Assembly (NCBI GenBank): GCA_030263385.1
Contig: SZOX01000020.1
Span: 1 to 64,000, forward strand
Length of the DNA: 64,000 nt
From: Zeimonas sp003577305
Lineage (GTDB): Bacteria > Pseudomonadota > Gammaproteobacteria > Burkholderiales > Burkholderiaceae_E
Reading direction: 5' to 3'
Part shown: positions 7,770-15,372 of the stretch, one piece after another
Layout: the number at the start of each line of letters is the position of its first letter
Numbering within the stretch: position 1 is the stretch's first letter
Made by a program: the position numbers and the translations under genes
The notes under the pieces: generated by a model
Database searches by the model: none
What the model was told of the DNA's origin: nothing
Seen by the model: only the letters and a program-made list of their open reading frames with translations

Positions 7770-8114
7770 CGAAGGCGCGGGCCGGGGCGCGGGGGCCGGG
7801 CTTGCGCTGGCCCGGTGGCCGGCCAGGCGCTGGCCCTGTCGGCCGCAGGCGCGCCTTGTGCGCAGCCGAGAAGCGCAGCAGCACCGGCGGCGCGCGCAGC
7901 GCGCATCGTCCATCATTCTCGCGGCGACTGTCCGAGCGGAGCTCGCGCAGCGAGCGCAGCGAGTTTCGCCGCGCCAGCCGGTGCTGCGAGCATCGCAGGG
8001 CACCCCCGCGTAGCGGGGGCAAGCACCCGGCGCGCCTGCGGCCGACAGGGCCAGCGCCTGGCCGGCCACCGGGCCTGCGCAAGCCCGGCCCCCGCGCCCC
8101 GGCCCGCGCCTTCG
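7770..8114. repeat. Long inverted repeat 3 (86-bp arms, one mismatch) upstream of ligA
   Basis: Positions 7770-7855 are the reverse complement of 8029-8114 with a single mismatch by manual alignment. The arm sequence differs from repeats 1 and 2, but the architecture is the same. A nested pair sits in the loop: AGCAGCACCGGCGGCGCG near 7877 against CGCGCCAGCCGGTGCTGCG near 7970. The loop also holds CGCAGCGAGCGCAGCGAG repeats at about 7945-7963. The right arm ends 29 bp before the ligA start, so in mRNA the stem would sit directly upstream of the ligA ribosome-binding site (GAGGAG). Confidence 0.92.
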
Positions 8115-8143
8115 CACACGCAACCGTTTCGAGGAGTTGACCC

Positions 8144-8533
8144 ATGGCACTAGCGAAACCGTACGCGGACATCCCCGGCACCACGATCTTCGACGCCGAC
8201 CAGTCGCGCAAGGGCTACCACCTCAACCAGTTCTGCATGTCGCTGATGAAGGCCGAGAACCGCGAGCGCTTCAAGGCGAACGAGCGCGCCTACCTCGACG
8301 AATGGCCGATGACCGAAGAGCAGAAACAGGCCGTGCTCGCGCGCGACCTCAACCGCTGCATCGCGCTGGGCGGCAACATCTACTTCCTCGCCAAGATCGG
8401 CGCCACCGACGGCAAGAGCTTCCAGCAGATGGCCGGCAGCATGACCGGGATGAGCGAAGACGGATATCGCGACATGATGATCGCGGGCGGGCGTTCGATC
8501 GAGGGCAACCGCTACATCGGGGAGAAGAAGTGA
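8144..8533 (+). CDS. ligA: Protocatechuate 4,5-dioxygenase alpha (small) subunit (LigA/PmdA)
   Basis: The small subunit (129 residues) of the type II (class III) extradiol dioxygenase that opens protocatechuate between C4 and C5. The all-helical LigA fold is recognisable from HLNQFCMSLMKAENRERF and LGGNIYFLAKIGATDGKSF. Length is typical for a separate alpha subunit. A clear GAGGAG ribosome-binding site precedes the ATG. Its TGA overlaps the ligB ATG by one base (TGATG), so the two subunits are coupled. Gallate-specific enzymes usually fuse the two parts, so protocatechuate is the likelier substrate here. Confidence 0.94.
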   Translation: MALAKPYADIPGTTIFDADQSRKGYHLNQFCMSLMKAENRERFKANERAYLDEWPMTEEQKQAVLARDLNRCIALGGNIYFLAKIGATDGKSFQQMAGSMTGMSEDGYRDMMIAGGRSIEGNRYIGEKK

Positions 8534-9396
8534 TGGCTCGCGTGACGGCAAGCGTCTACACCTCGCACGTGCCTGCGATCGGCGCGGCGCTCGACCTGGG
8601 CAAGACCGGCGAGCCGTACTGGCAGAAGGTCTTCTCCGGCTACGGGTTCTCGAAGCAGTGGATGAAGGAGCACGCGCCCGACGTGATCTTCCTCGTCTAC
8701 AACGATCACGCCAACGCGTTCAGCCTCGAGCTCATACCCACCTTCGCGATCGGCACCGCCGCCGAGTTCAGCCCGGCCGACGAGGGCTGGGGCCCGCGCC
8801 CGGTGCCGAAAGTGATCGGGCACCCAGAGCTCGCCTCGCACATCGCCCAGTCGGTGATCCAGGACGACTTCGACCTCACGATCGTCAACCGGATGGACGT
8901 CGATCACGGCCTCACGGTGCCGCTGTCGCTGATGTGCGGCCAGCCGCAGGCCTGGCCCTGCCGCGTGATCCCGTTCGCGGTGAACGTGGTGCAATACCCG
9001 GTGCCTTCCGGGCAGCGCTGCTTCCGGCTCGGCCAGGCGATCCGCCGCGCGATCGAGTCGTACGACGAGCCGCTGAAGGTTCAGGTCTGGGGCACCGGCG
9101 GCATGAGCCACCAGCTGCAGGGTCCGCGCGCCGGCCTGATCAACCGCGAATTCGACAATGCGTTCCTCGATCGGTTGATCGCCGATCCGCAAGGCCTGTC
9201 GATGATGCCCCACGTCGACTACGTGCGCGAGGCCGGCTCGGAGGGCATCGAGCTGGTCATGTGGCTGATCGCGCGCGGCGCGATGGCCGACGTCGCGGGC
9301 GGCCCGGCACCCAGGGTCGCGCATCGCTTCTACCACGTGCCCGCGTCGAACACCGCGGTCGGGCACCTGATACTCGAGAATCCGGAGTCGCAATGA
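8533..9396 (+). CDS. ligB: Protocatechuate 4,5-dioxygenase beta (catalytic) subunit (LigB/PmdB)
   Basis: The catalytic subunit (287 residues) binding non-haem Fe(II). The conserved residues are visible: His12 in YTSHVPAIG and His59 in YNDHANAF as iron ligands, and the His of GTGGMSHQLQGPRAG corresponding to the catalytic base. It forms the alpha2-beta2 dioxygenase with LigA. It overlaps both neighbours (one base with ligA, ATGA with ligC), a strongly coupled trio. Confidence 0.95.
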   Translation: MARVTASVYTSHVPAIGAALDLGKTGEPYWQKVFSGYGFSKQWMKEHAPDVIFLVYNDHANAFSLELIPTFAIGTAAEFSPADEGWGPRPVPKVIGHPELASHIAQSVIQDDFDLTIVNRMDVDHGLTVPLSLMCGQPQAWPCRVIPFAVNVVQYPVPSGQRCFRLGQAIRRAIESYDEPLKVQVWGTGGMSHQLQGPRAGLINREFDNAFLDRLIADPQGLSMMPHVDYVREAGSEGIELVMWLIARGAMADVAGGPAPRVAHRFYHVPASNTAVGHLILENPESQ

Positions 9397-10349
9397 AGAC
9401 GATCAGGGTCGCACTGGCCGGCGCAGGAGCGTTCGGCGTCAAGCATCTCGAAGGCATCCGCAACATCGACGGCGTCGAGGTCGTGTCGCTGGTCGGGCGC
9501 CAGCTCGACAAGACGCGCGAGGTCGCAGCGAAGTTCGGCATCGGCCACGTCAGCACCGATCTCGGCGAGAGCCTGGCCATCGAGGATGTCGACGCGGTGA
9601 TCCTGTGCACGCCCACGCAGATGCACGCATCGCAGGCGATCGCCTGCCTGAAGGCGGGCAAGCACGTGCAGGTCGAGATTCCGCTCGCCGACAGCCTGGC
9701 CGACGCCGAGGCGGTGGTGACACTGCAGAAGCAGACCGGGCTGGTGGCGATGTGCGGTCACACCCGCCGCTTCAATCCGAGCCACCAGTACCTGCACCGC
9801 AGGATCGCCGCCGGCGAGCTCGCGATCCAGCAGATGGACGTGCAGACCTACTTCTTCCGGCGCACCAACACGAACGCGCTCGGCCAGCCGCGCAGCTGGA
9901 CCGACCACCTGTTGTGGCATCACGCCGCGCACACGGTCGACCTGTTCGCATACCAGACCGGTGGCGAGATCGTGGCGGCCAATGCGCTGCAGGGGCCGAT
10001 CCATCCGACGCTGGGCATCGCGATGGACATGTCGATCCAGCTCGAGGCGAGCACCGGTGCGATCTGCACGCTCAGCCTGTCGTTCAACAACGACGGGCCG
10101 CTGGGCACCTTCTTTCGCTACATCTGCGACAACGGCACGTTCATCGCGCGCTACGACGACCTGTTCGACGGCAAGGAGCAGAGAATCGACGTCTCGAAAG
10201 TCGACGTGTCGATGAACGGCATCGAGCTGCAGGACCGCGAATTCTTCGCCGCGATCCGCGAAGGGCGCGAACCCAACGCGAGCGTGGCGAAAGTGCTGCC
10301 GTGCTACCGCACGCTGCACCGGCTCGAGCAGCAGCTGGCAGCCGGCTGA
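9393..10349 (+). CDS. ligC: 4-carboxy-2-hydroxymuconate-6-semialdehyde dehydrogenase (LigC/PmdC)
   Basis: A Gfo/Idh/MocA-family dehydrogenase of 318 residues that oxidises the ring-cleavage product (as its hemiacetal) to 2-pyrone-4,6-dicarboxylate with NAD(P). The nucleotide-binding start VALAGAGAFGVKHLEGI and the conserved FFRRTNTNALGQPRSWTDHL region are typical of LigC. It begins in the ATGA overlap with ligB. The product feeds LigI, encoded on the other side of the inverted repeats. Confidence 0.94.
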   Translation: MKTIRVALAGAGAFGVKHLEGIRNIDGVEVVSLVGRQLDKTREVAAKFGIGHVSTDLGESLAIEDVDAVILCTPTQMHASQAIACLKAGKHVQVEIPLADSLADAEAVVTLQKQTGLVAMCGHTRRFNPSHQYLHRRIAAGELAIQQMDVQTYFFRRTNTNALGQPRSWTDHLLWHHAAHTVDLFAYQTGGEIVAANALQGPIHPTLGIAMDMSIQLEASTGAICTLSLSFNNDGPLGTFFRYICDNGTFIARYDDLFDGKEQRIDVSKVDVSMNGIELQDREFFAAIREGREPNASVAKVLPCYRTLHRLEQQLAAG

Positions 10350-10359
10350 CGCAGCCCCG

Positions 10360-11358
10360 ATGCGCGCCGGCCGCGGCACACCGCTTCGCTCGCCATCGCG
10401 CCGCGCGCTGCTGGGAGCCGCTGCGGGCGCGGCCGCGTGGCCCGCCGCCTTCGCCCAGCGCGACTATCCCGCGCGGCCGATCACGCTGGTCGTGCCCTTC
10501 GCAGCCGGCGGCATCGCCGACCTCACCGCGCGGCTGGTCGCGCGCGCGATGGGCAGGGCGCTCGGGCAGTCCGTCGTGATCGACAACCGTCCGGGCGCCG
10601 GCGGAATCGTCGCGACCAGAATGGTGGTCAGCGCGGCACCCGACGGCTACACCGCGCTGCTGCTGAGCAATGCGAACGCGATCAGCGCCAGCCTGTTCCG
10701 CAAGCTGCCTTTCGACCTGACCCGCGACCTTGCACCGGTCGGCACGATCGGCTTCTTCGACCTGGTGCTGTGCGTCGATTCGCGCTCGCGCTTTCGAGCA
10801 CTGCCCGACCTGCTCGCCCACGCGCGCGCGAATCCCGGAAAGCTCACGATCGGCACGATCGCGATCGGCTCCACGCAGCATCTGGCGGCCGAGCTTTTCA
10901 GGTCGCGCACCGGAACCGACGCGGTGATCGTGCCGTACAACGCAACACCGGCGCTGCTCGGCGCGCTGCGCGCCGGCGAGGTCGACCTGGTCTTCGAGAT
11001 CCTCGGCCCGGTGCTGCCGCAGATCGCCGGCGGCGCGCTGCGGCCGCTCGCGGTCAGCGCCGCGCGGCGCAACCGCGTGCTGCCGACCACGCCCACGGTG
11101 CAGGAAGGCGGCGTCGCCGACTACGACGTCGCATCGTGGAACGCGCTGGCAGTGCCGGTCGCGACGCCGCAGCCGATCGTCGCGCGGCTGAACACCGCGC
11201 TGCGCGATGCGCTCGCCGTGCCCGCGCTCGCCCAGCGCCTGCTCGAAATGGGCGTGCGCCCGCAGGCCGGCACGCCGGCCGAGCTCGACGCGCTGCTCGA
11301 GCGCGAGATCCGGCGTTGGCGCGAAGTGATCGCGGCCGCGAAGATCCCGCTTCGGTAA
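10360..11358 (+). CDS. Bug/TctC-family extracytoplasmic solute-binding receptor
   Basis: A 332-residue periplasmic receptor of the tripartite tricarboxylate transporter type. The signal peptide is residues 1 to about 32 (SRRALLG then an Ala-rich core ending AAFA), followed by the usual mature start YPARPITLVVPFAAGG and the DNRPGAGG and DGYT motifs. The two Arg before the hydrophobic core might suit Tat export, but this is not certain. It begins 10 bp after ligC and ends the operon, so the ligand is probably protocatechuate or a related aromatic acid. No TctA/TctB membrane partners are present in the window. It converges on hslU with a 3-bp gap. Confidence 0.88.
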   Translation: MRAGRGTPLRSPSRRALLGAAAGAAAWPAAFAQRDYPARPITLVVPFAAGGIADLTARLVARAMGRALGQSVVIDNRPGAGGIVATRMVVSAAPDGYTALLLSNANAISASLFRKLPFDLTRDLAPVGTIGFFDLVLCVDSRSRFRALPDLLAHARANPGKLTIGTIAIGSTQHLAAELFRSRTGTDAVIVPYNATPALLGALRAGEVDLVFEILGPVLPQIAGGALRPLAVSAARRNRVLPTTPTVQEGGVADYDVASWNALAVPVATPQPIVARLNTALRDALAVPALAQRLLEMGVRPQAGTPAELDALLEREIRRWREVIAAAKIPLR

Positions 11359-11361
11359 GCC

Positions 11362-12696
11362 CTAGAGGATGTAGCGCGCCAGGTCCTCGCTCTTCGCGAG
11401 GTTCTCCAGCCGGGCGTCGACGAACGCCGCGTCGATCGTCACCGTCTCGCCGCTGCGCCGGGCGGCAGCAAACGAGATCTCCTCGAGCAGCTTCTCCATC
11501 ACGGTCGAGAGCCGGCGCGCGCCGATGTTTTCGGTCTTCTCGTTGACCGAAGACGCGATCTCGGCGAGCCGGCGCACGCCCTCGGCGGTGAACACCAGCC
11601 GCACGCCCTCGGTGGCGAGCAGCGCCTCGTACTGGCGCGTGAGGCTGGCGTCGGTCTCGACCAGGATGCGCACGAAGTCGTCGGCCGACAGCGAACCGAG
11701 CTCGACGCGGATCGGCAGGCGGCCCTGCAGTTCGGGGATGAGATCCGACGGTCGCGACAGGTGAAACGCGCCCGATGCGATGAACAGGATGTGGTCGGTG
11801 CGCACGACTCCGTAGCGGGTGTTCACCGCGGTGCCCTCGATCAGCGGCAGCAGGTCGCGCTGCACGCCCTGGCGCGAAACGTCGGCGCCGTGCGTGTCGC
11901 CGCGCGAAGCCACCTTGTCGATCTCGTCGATGAAGACGATGCCGTTCTGCTCGACCGCGCCGAGCGCCCTGGCCTTGATCTCGTCGTCGTTCAACAGCTT
12001 GGCGGCTTCCTCGTCGGCGAGCAGCTTCATCGCGTCGCGGATGCGCAGCTTGCGCGGCTTGCGCCGCCCCGGCATGTTCGCGAACAGCGACTGCAGCTGC
12101 TGCGTCATTTCTTCCATGCCGGCCGGACCCATCAGCTCCAGCGCGGGCATCGACATCGACAGCTCGATCTCGATCTCCTTGTCGTCGAGCTCGCCCTCGC
12201 GCAGCTTCTTGCGGAATTTCTGCCGCGTGGCCGAGTCGGCCGGCTCGCCGCCTTCGGCCGAGGCGAAGCCGATGTTGCGCGGCGGCGGCAGCAGCGCGTC
12301 GAGCACGCGGTCTTCGGCAGCGTCGAGCGCACGCTGCTGCACGCGCCTGGTCTCCTGCTCGCGCACCTGCTTGACCGCCATCTCCGCCAGGTCGCGGATG
12401 ATGGTGTCGACGTCGCGGCCGACGTAGCCCACTTCGGTGAACTTGGTCGCCTCCACCTTGATGAACGGGGCGTTCGCGAGCCGGGCCAGGCGCCGCGCGA
12501 TCTCGGTCTTGCCCACGCCGGTGGGGCCGATCATCAGGATGTTCTTCGGCGTGATCTCCTGGCGCAGCGGTTCGTCCACCTGCTGGCGGCGCCAGCGGTT
12601 GCGCAGCGCGATCGCCACTGCGCGCTTGGCCGCGTCCTGCCCGACGATGTGCTTGTCGAGCTCGGAGACGATCTCTTCGGGGGTCATCGGGGTCAT
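11362..12696 (-). CDS. hslU: ATP-dependent protease ATPase subunit HslU (ClpY)
   Basis: The hexameric AAA+ unfoldase that feeds substrates to HslV. The 444-residue product has IVGQDAAKRAVAIAL at the start, Walker A GPTGVGKTE at residues 57-65, Walker B IVFIDEIDKVA, the variable I domain (about residues 110-230) and a C-terminal end closing with ARYIL, which docks into HslV. It lies 27 bp after hslV and is presumably co-transcribed with it. Confidence 0.97.
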   Translation of the reverse strand: MTPMTPEEIVSELDKHIVGQDAAKRAVAIALRNRWRRQQVDEPLRQEITPKNILMIGPTGVGKTEIARRLARLANAPFIKVEATKFTEVGYVGRDVDTIIRDLAEMAVKQVREQETRRVQQRALDAAEDRVLDALLPPPRNIGFASAEGGEPADSATRQKFRKKLREGELDDKEIEIELSMSMPALELMGPAGMEEMTQQLQSLFANMPGRRKPRKLRIRDAMKLLADEEAAKLLNDDEIKARALGAVEQNGIVFIDEIDKVASRGDTHGADVSRQGVQRDLLPLIEGTAVNTRYGVVRTDHILFIASGAFHLSRPSDLIPELQGRLPIRVELGSLSADDFVRILVETDASLTRQYEALLATEGVRLVFTAEGVRRLAEIASSVNEKTENIGARRLSTVMEKLLEEISFAAARRSGETVTIDAAFVDARLENLAKSEDLARYIL

Positions 12697-12723
12697 GGGC
12701 TGCTTCGCGAGAACGCCTGGCCT

Positions 12724-13260
12724 TCAGCCGAGCGTCTCGACCGTGTGGTGCTGGTTGGTGTAGATGCAGATCTCGCCGGCGATCGCCAGCGACTTGCGCA
12801 CGATGGTTTCGGCGTCGAGCGCGGTCTCGCCGAGCAGCGCGCGGGCCGCCGCCTGCGCATAGGGCCCGCCGCTGCCGATCGCGATCAGGCCGTGCTCGGG
12901 CTCGAGCACGTCGCCGTTGCCGGTGATGACCAGCGACGCCTCGCGATCGGCCACTGCCAGCATCGCCTCGAGGCGGCGCAGGATCCGGTCGGTGCGCCAG
13001 TCTTTCGCGAGTTCGACCGCCGCGCGCACGAGATGCCCCGAGTGCTTGTCGAGCCTGGCCTCGAAGCGTTCGAACAGCGTGAAGGCGTCGGCGGTGCCGC
13101 CGGCAAACCCGGCGAGCACCTGGTCGTTGTAGAGGCGCCGCACCTTGCGGGCGCCCGCCTTGATGACGACGTTGCCCAGCGTGACCTGGCCGTCGCCGCC
13201 CAGCGCGACGCGTCCGTCGCGACGCACCGAGACGATGGTGGTGCCGTGGAACTGTTCCAT
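12724..13260 (-). CDS. hslV: ATP-dependent protease peptidase subunit HslV (ClpQ)
   Basis: A threonine peptidase of 178 residues. The start at ATG 13260 gives MEQFHGTTIVSVRR, so a six-residue propeptide would be removed to expose the catalytic Thr (residue 7). GGDGQVTLGN and AIGSGGPYAQAAARAL are family motifs. The frame is open to 13311, but an upstream start would add a long leader that the family does not have. It is followed by hslU. Confidence 0.96.
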   Translation of the reverse strand: MEQFHGTTIVSVRRDGRVALGGDGQVTLGNVVIKAGARKVRRLYNDQVLAGFAGGTADAFTLFERFEARLDKHSGHLVRAAVELAKDWRTDRILRRLEAMLAVADREASLVITGNGDVLEPEHGLIAIGSGGPYAQAAARALLGETALDAETIVRKSLAIAGEICIYTNQHHTVETLG

Positions 13261-13339
13261 GGTTTCGACAGTGGGGGCGGTCGCCGCCGGAACAAGCCCT
13301 GCGGACGGCACGAACCGCCGGAGGCGGGGATTTGCGGCC

Positions 13340-14710
13340 TCAGATTCTACGCCGGCGGATTTCGGCGAGTTCCTGGATGCCCATGACGAGCATCAGCGCG
13401 TAGACCAGGTAGTTGGGTTCCACGAACTGCACCTGCTTGCCGGCACCGCGCAACGCGACCACTTCGTTGAGCAGGTCGCCGGCCGCCACGAATTCCATCC
13501 GCCGCAGGCCCCGGCAATCGACCACCACCGTGCTGCGACTGGCAGCGTGGGCACGCAGGGCCGGCAGTTCCGCCTGCATGCGCCCGAGCACGTCGCCGCG
13601 CAGGGGAAAGGCGTCGGCCTCGCCGGCCGGGCGCGACGGCGTCGCGGCGGCGACCTGCGACGTCGCCTCGCCGGCGCGGATCGCGGCACCGATCGGCTCC
13701 CACGACGGCGGGGAAACCTCGTAGGTCACGCAATACTCGATGCTCAGGTCCTCGAAGGCCTGCTGCCGACCGAGCACGCGCAGCGCCTGCAGCGCGAGCA
13801 TCCAGGCCGCTTCGGAGGGATCGCGCCGCCCCGGTTCGATCGCGCCACGCGCGGCGGTGAACAGCGCCTCGGCGCCGCGCACGACCAGTCCGGCCTGTCC
13901 CTGCCCGAACTGCGCGAGCAAGCGCAGCAGCGCCTCGGCTGCCGCGGCGTCGAGCGCCTCGACCTTGCCGAAATCGACGATGGTCTCGCGACGGCGTGCC
14001 GACGCGGCGATGATCGAATCGACCTGCGCAGCGACCGAAGCGTCGAGGCACGCTGCGAACTCGACCGCGGCGCTGCCGTTCGGGCCGGCCGGACGCGCGG
14101 CGCTCGCCGGCGCCACCAGCAACTCGCTCCAGCCGGGCGGCGACGACTCGAAGCGGGCCGCGTATTCGAGCGCCAGCGACTCGAACGCGGGGCGCTCGCC
14201 CAGCGCCTGGTACAGGTCGAGCAGCATCAGCCACGCGAGCGACTGCCAGGTGCCGAGCCCCGGATCGGCCAGCGCCTGGCGCAACGCGAGCGAGGCCGGC
14301 TGCGCCTGGCCGTTCGAATAGAGGATTGCCGCCTCTTCGAGCACGTTCGGCAGGGCGGAGCGATTCACGTCGATCGCCATCGCGTCGGCCTGGTCGCCGA
14401 GCACCGCGGTGGCGGGATCGAACCCCGCGGCGCTGCGCGCCGGCTGCACGGGCGCTGGCGCCTGCGGGCGCGTGGCGGTTGCCGGGTTCGCCGGCGCGGG
14501 TTCGGCGCTGGCGCGCGCGACCGCCGCCGCGGCGATCATCTCGGACTCGATCTGGTTGATCTTCTCTTCGGTGCGGCGCGCCGCTTCGCGCTGGGCAGCC
14601 AGCGTGTCGGCATCAGGTCCGGGCCGCGAGTCGGCGGTGCGGGCAAGCAGCGCTTCGCGCGCCCGGCGCGAGTCGTGCTTTTCCTTGCGGTTGAACAGCG
14701 AGAAGACCAC
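13340..14710 (-). CDS. STAS-domain protein of duplicated architecture, unknown function
   Basis: A cytoplasmic protein of about 456 residues, with no signal peptide. Two copies of one module can be read: a helical segment (FESLALEYAARF at about 176-187, FEDLSIEYCVTY at about 319-330), each followed by SPPGW or SPPSW and then a STAS-like domain (about 215-292 and 366-449). The second STAS domain is clearer (TVVVDCRGLRRMEF). The repeat spacing is 143 residues. The N-terminus has a charged coiled-coil segment (about 40-65) and an Ala/Pro linker. I chose GTG 14710 (MVFSLFNRKEK, preceded by AAAGG) over the open frame to 14749. It lies between dksA and hslV. STAS proteins often act in partner-switching, but the partner is unknown. 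Confidence 0.75.
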   Translation of the reverse strand: MVFSLFNRKEKHDSRRAREALLARTADSRPGPDADTLAAQREAARRTEEKINQIESEMIAAAAVARASAEPAPANPATATRPQAPAPVQPARSAAGFDPATAVLGDQADAMAIDVNRSALPNVLEEAAILYSNGQAQPASLALRQALADPGLGTWQSLAWLMLLDLYQALGERPAFESLALEYAARFESSPPGWSELLVAPASAARPAGPNGSAAVEFAACLDASVAAQVDSIIAASARRRETIVDFGKVEALDAAAAEALLRLLAQFGQGQAGLVVRGAEALFTAARGAIEPGRRDPSEAAWMLALQALRVLGRQQAFEDLSIEYCVTYEVSPPSWEPIGAAIRAGEATSQVAAATPSRPAGEADAFPLRGDVLGRMQAELPALRAHAASRSTVVVDCRGLRRMEFVAAGDLLNEVVALRGAGKQVQFVEPNYLVYALMLVMGIQELAEIRRRRI

Positions 14711-14859
14711 CTGGACCTTTCGATACGACGCTGGTATCGGCCGCCGCACGAGGCGTCACAGCCGTTCGGGGGGTGCCGGGCCAGTCTAGCACGCACCCCT
14801 TCGCGCCAATCGGGCGGGAGCCGACCGCGAGTCGGCCCTCAGCCGCCTGTCATCGGGGG

Positions 14860-15288
14860 TCAGTCTCCGTAGAGCTTCTGCCGGAGTTCGCGCCGCTGCT
14901 GCGCCTCGAGCGAGAGCGTGGCGGTGGGTCGCGCGAGCAGGCGCGGAACGCCGATCGGCTCGCCGGTCTCCTCGCAGTAGCCGTACTCGCCGCTTTCGAT
15001 GCGCGCCAGCGACTGCTGGACCTTCTTCAGCAGCTTGCGCTCGCGGTCGCGCGTGCGCAGTTCGAGCGCGTGCTCTTCCTCGATCGTCGCGCGATCGGCC
15101 GGATCGGGCACGATCACGGTTTCGCGCAGATGCTCGGTGGTCTCGTCGGCGTTGGCGAGCAGATCCTTTTCCATCTGCTGCAGGCGCTGGCGGAAGAACG
15201 CGAGCTGCGCGTCGTTCATGTAGTCCGACTCGGGCATCTCGAGCAGTTCCGCCTCGCTCAGGGGTTTCTTGTCCTTCGTTGCTGCCAT
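14860..15288 (-). CDS. dksA: RNA polymerase-binding transcription factor DksA
   Basis: DksA enters the RNA polymerase secondary channel and works with ppGpp. The 142-residue protein has the coiled-coil tip DPADRA (residues 62-67, DxxDxA motif) and the C-terminal globular part. The zinc-finger region reads YGYCEETGEPIG ... TATLSLEAQ. Only the first of the four classical cysteines (Cys105) remains and position 108 is Thr, so it cannot hold Zn through four cysteines. Such cysteine-poor DksA forms are, to my knowledge, usual in Burkholderiales. It lies 84 bp after the CobW gene on the same strand. Confidence 0.95.
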   Translation of the reverse strand: MAATKDKKPLSEAELLEMPESDYMNDAQLAFFRQRLQQMEKDLLANADETTEHLRETVIVPDPADRATIEEEHALELRTRDRERKLLKKVQQSLARIESGEYGYCEETGEPIGVPRLLARPTATLSLEAQQRRELRQKLYGD

Positions 15289-15372
15289 GACCTCAGTACC
15301 TGTGCGCTCGCCGGGCGCCGCCTGCGGGAAATGCCTGGGTGGGACGGGCCGCGTCGCGCCGCCAGCGGCGGA

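Noticed and set aside
7255..8114. Insertion sequence or composite transposon explanation for the long inverted repeats
   Set aside because: No transposase frame lies between the arms and I found no target-site duplication flanking them. A MITE remains possible but is not shown.
7176..8211. Several overlapping frames of 100-295 residues on both strands in the ligI-ligA interval
   Set aside because: They read through inverted repeats and give Arg/Pro/Ala-rich or Ser-Glu-Arg repeat peptides; both strands look alike because the DNA is palindromic.
11761..13386. 541-residue plus-strand frame antisense to hslUV
   Set aside because: A shadow of two well-conserved genes; composition is Val/Asp/His/Arg-skewed.
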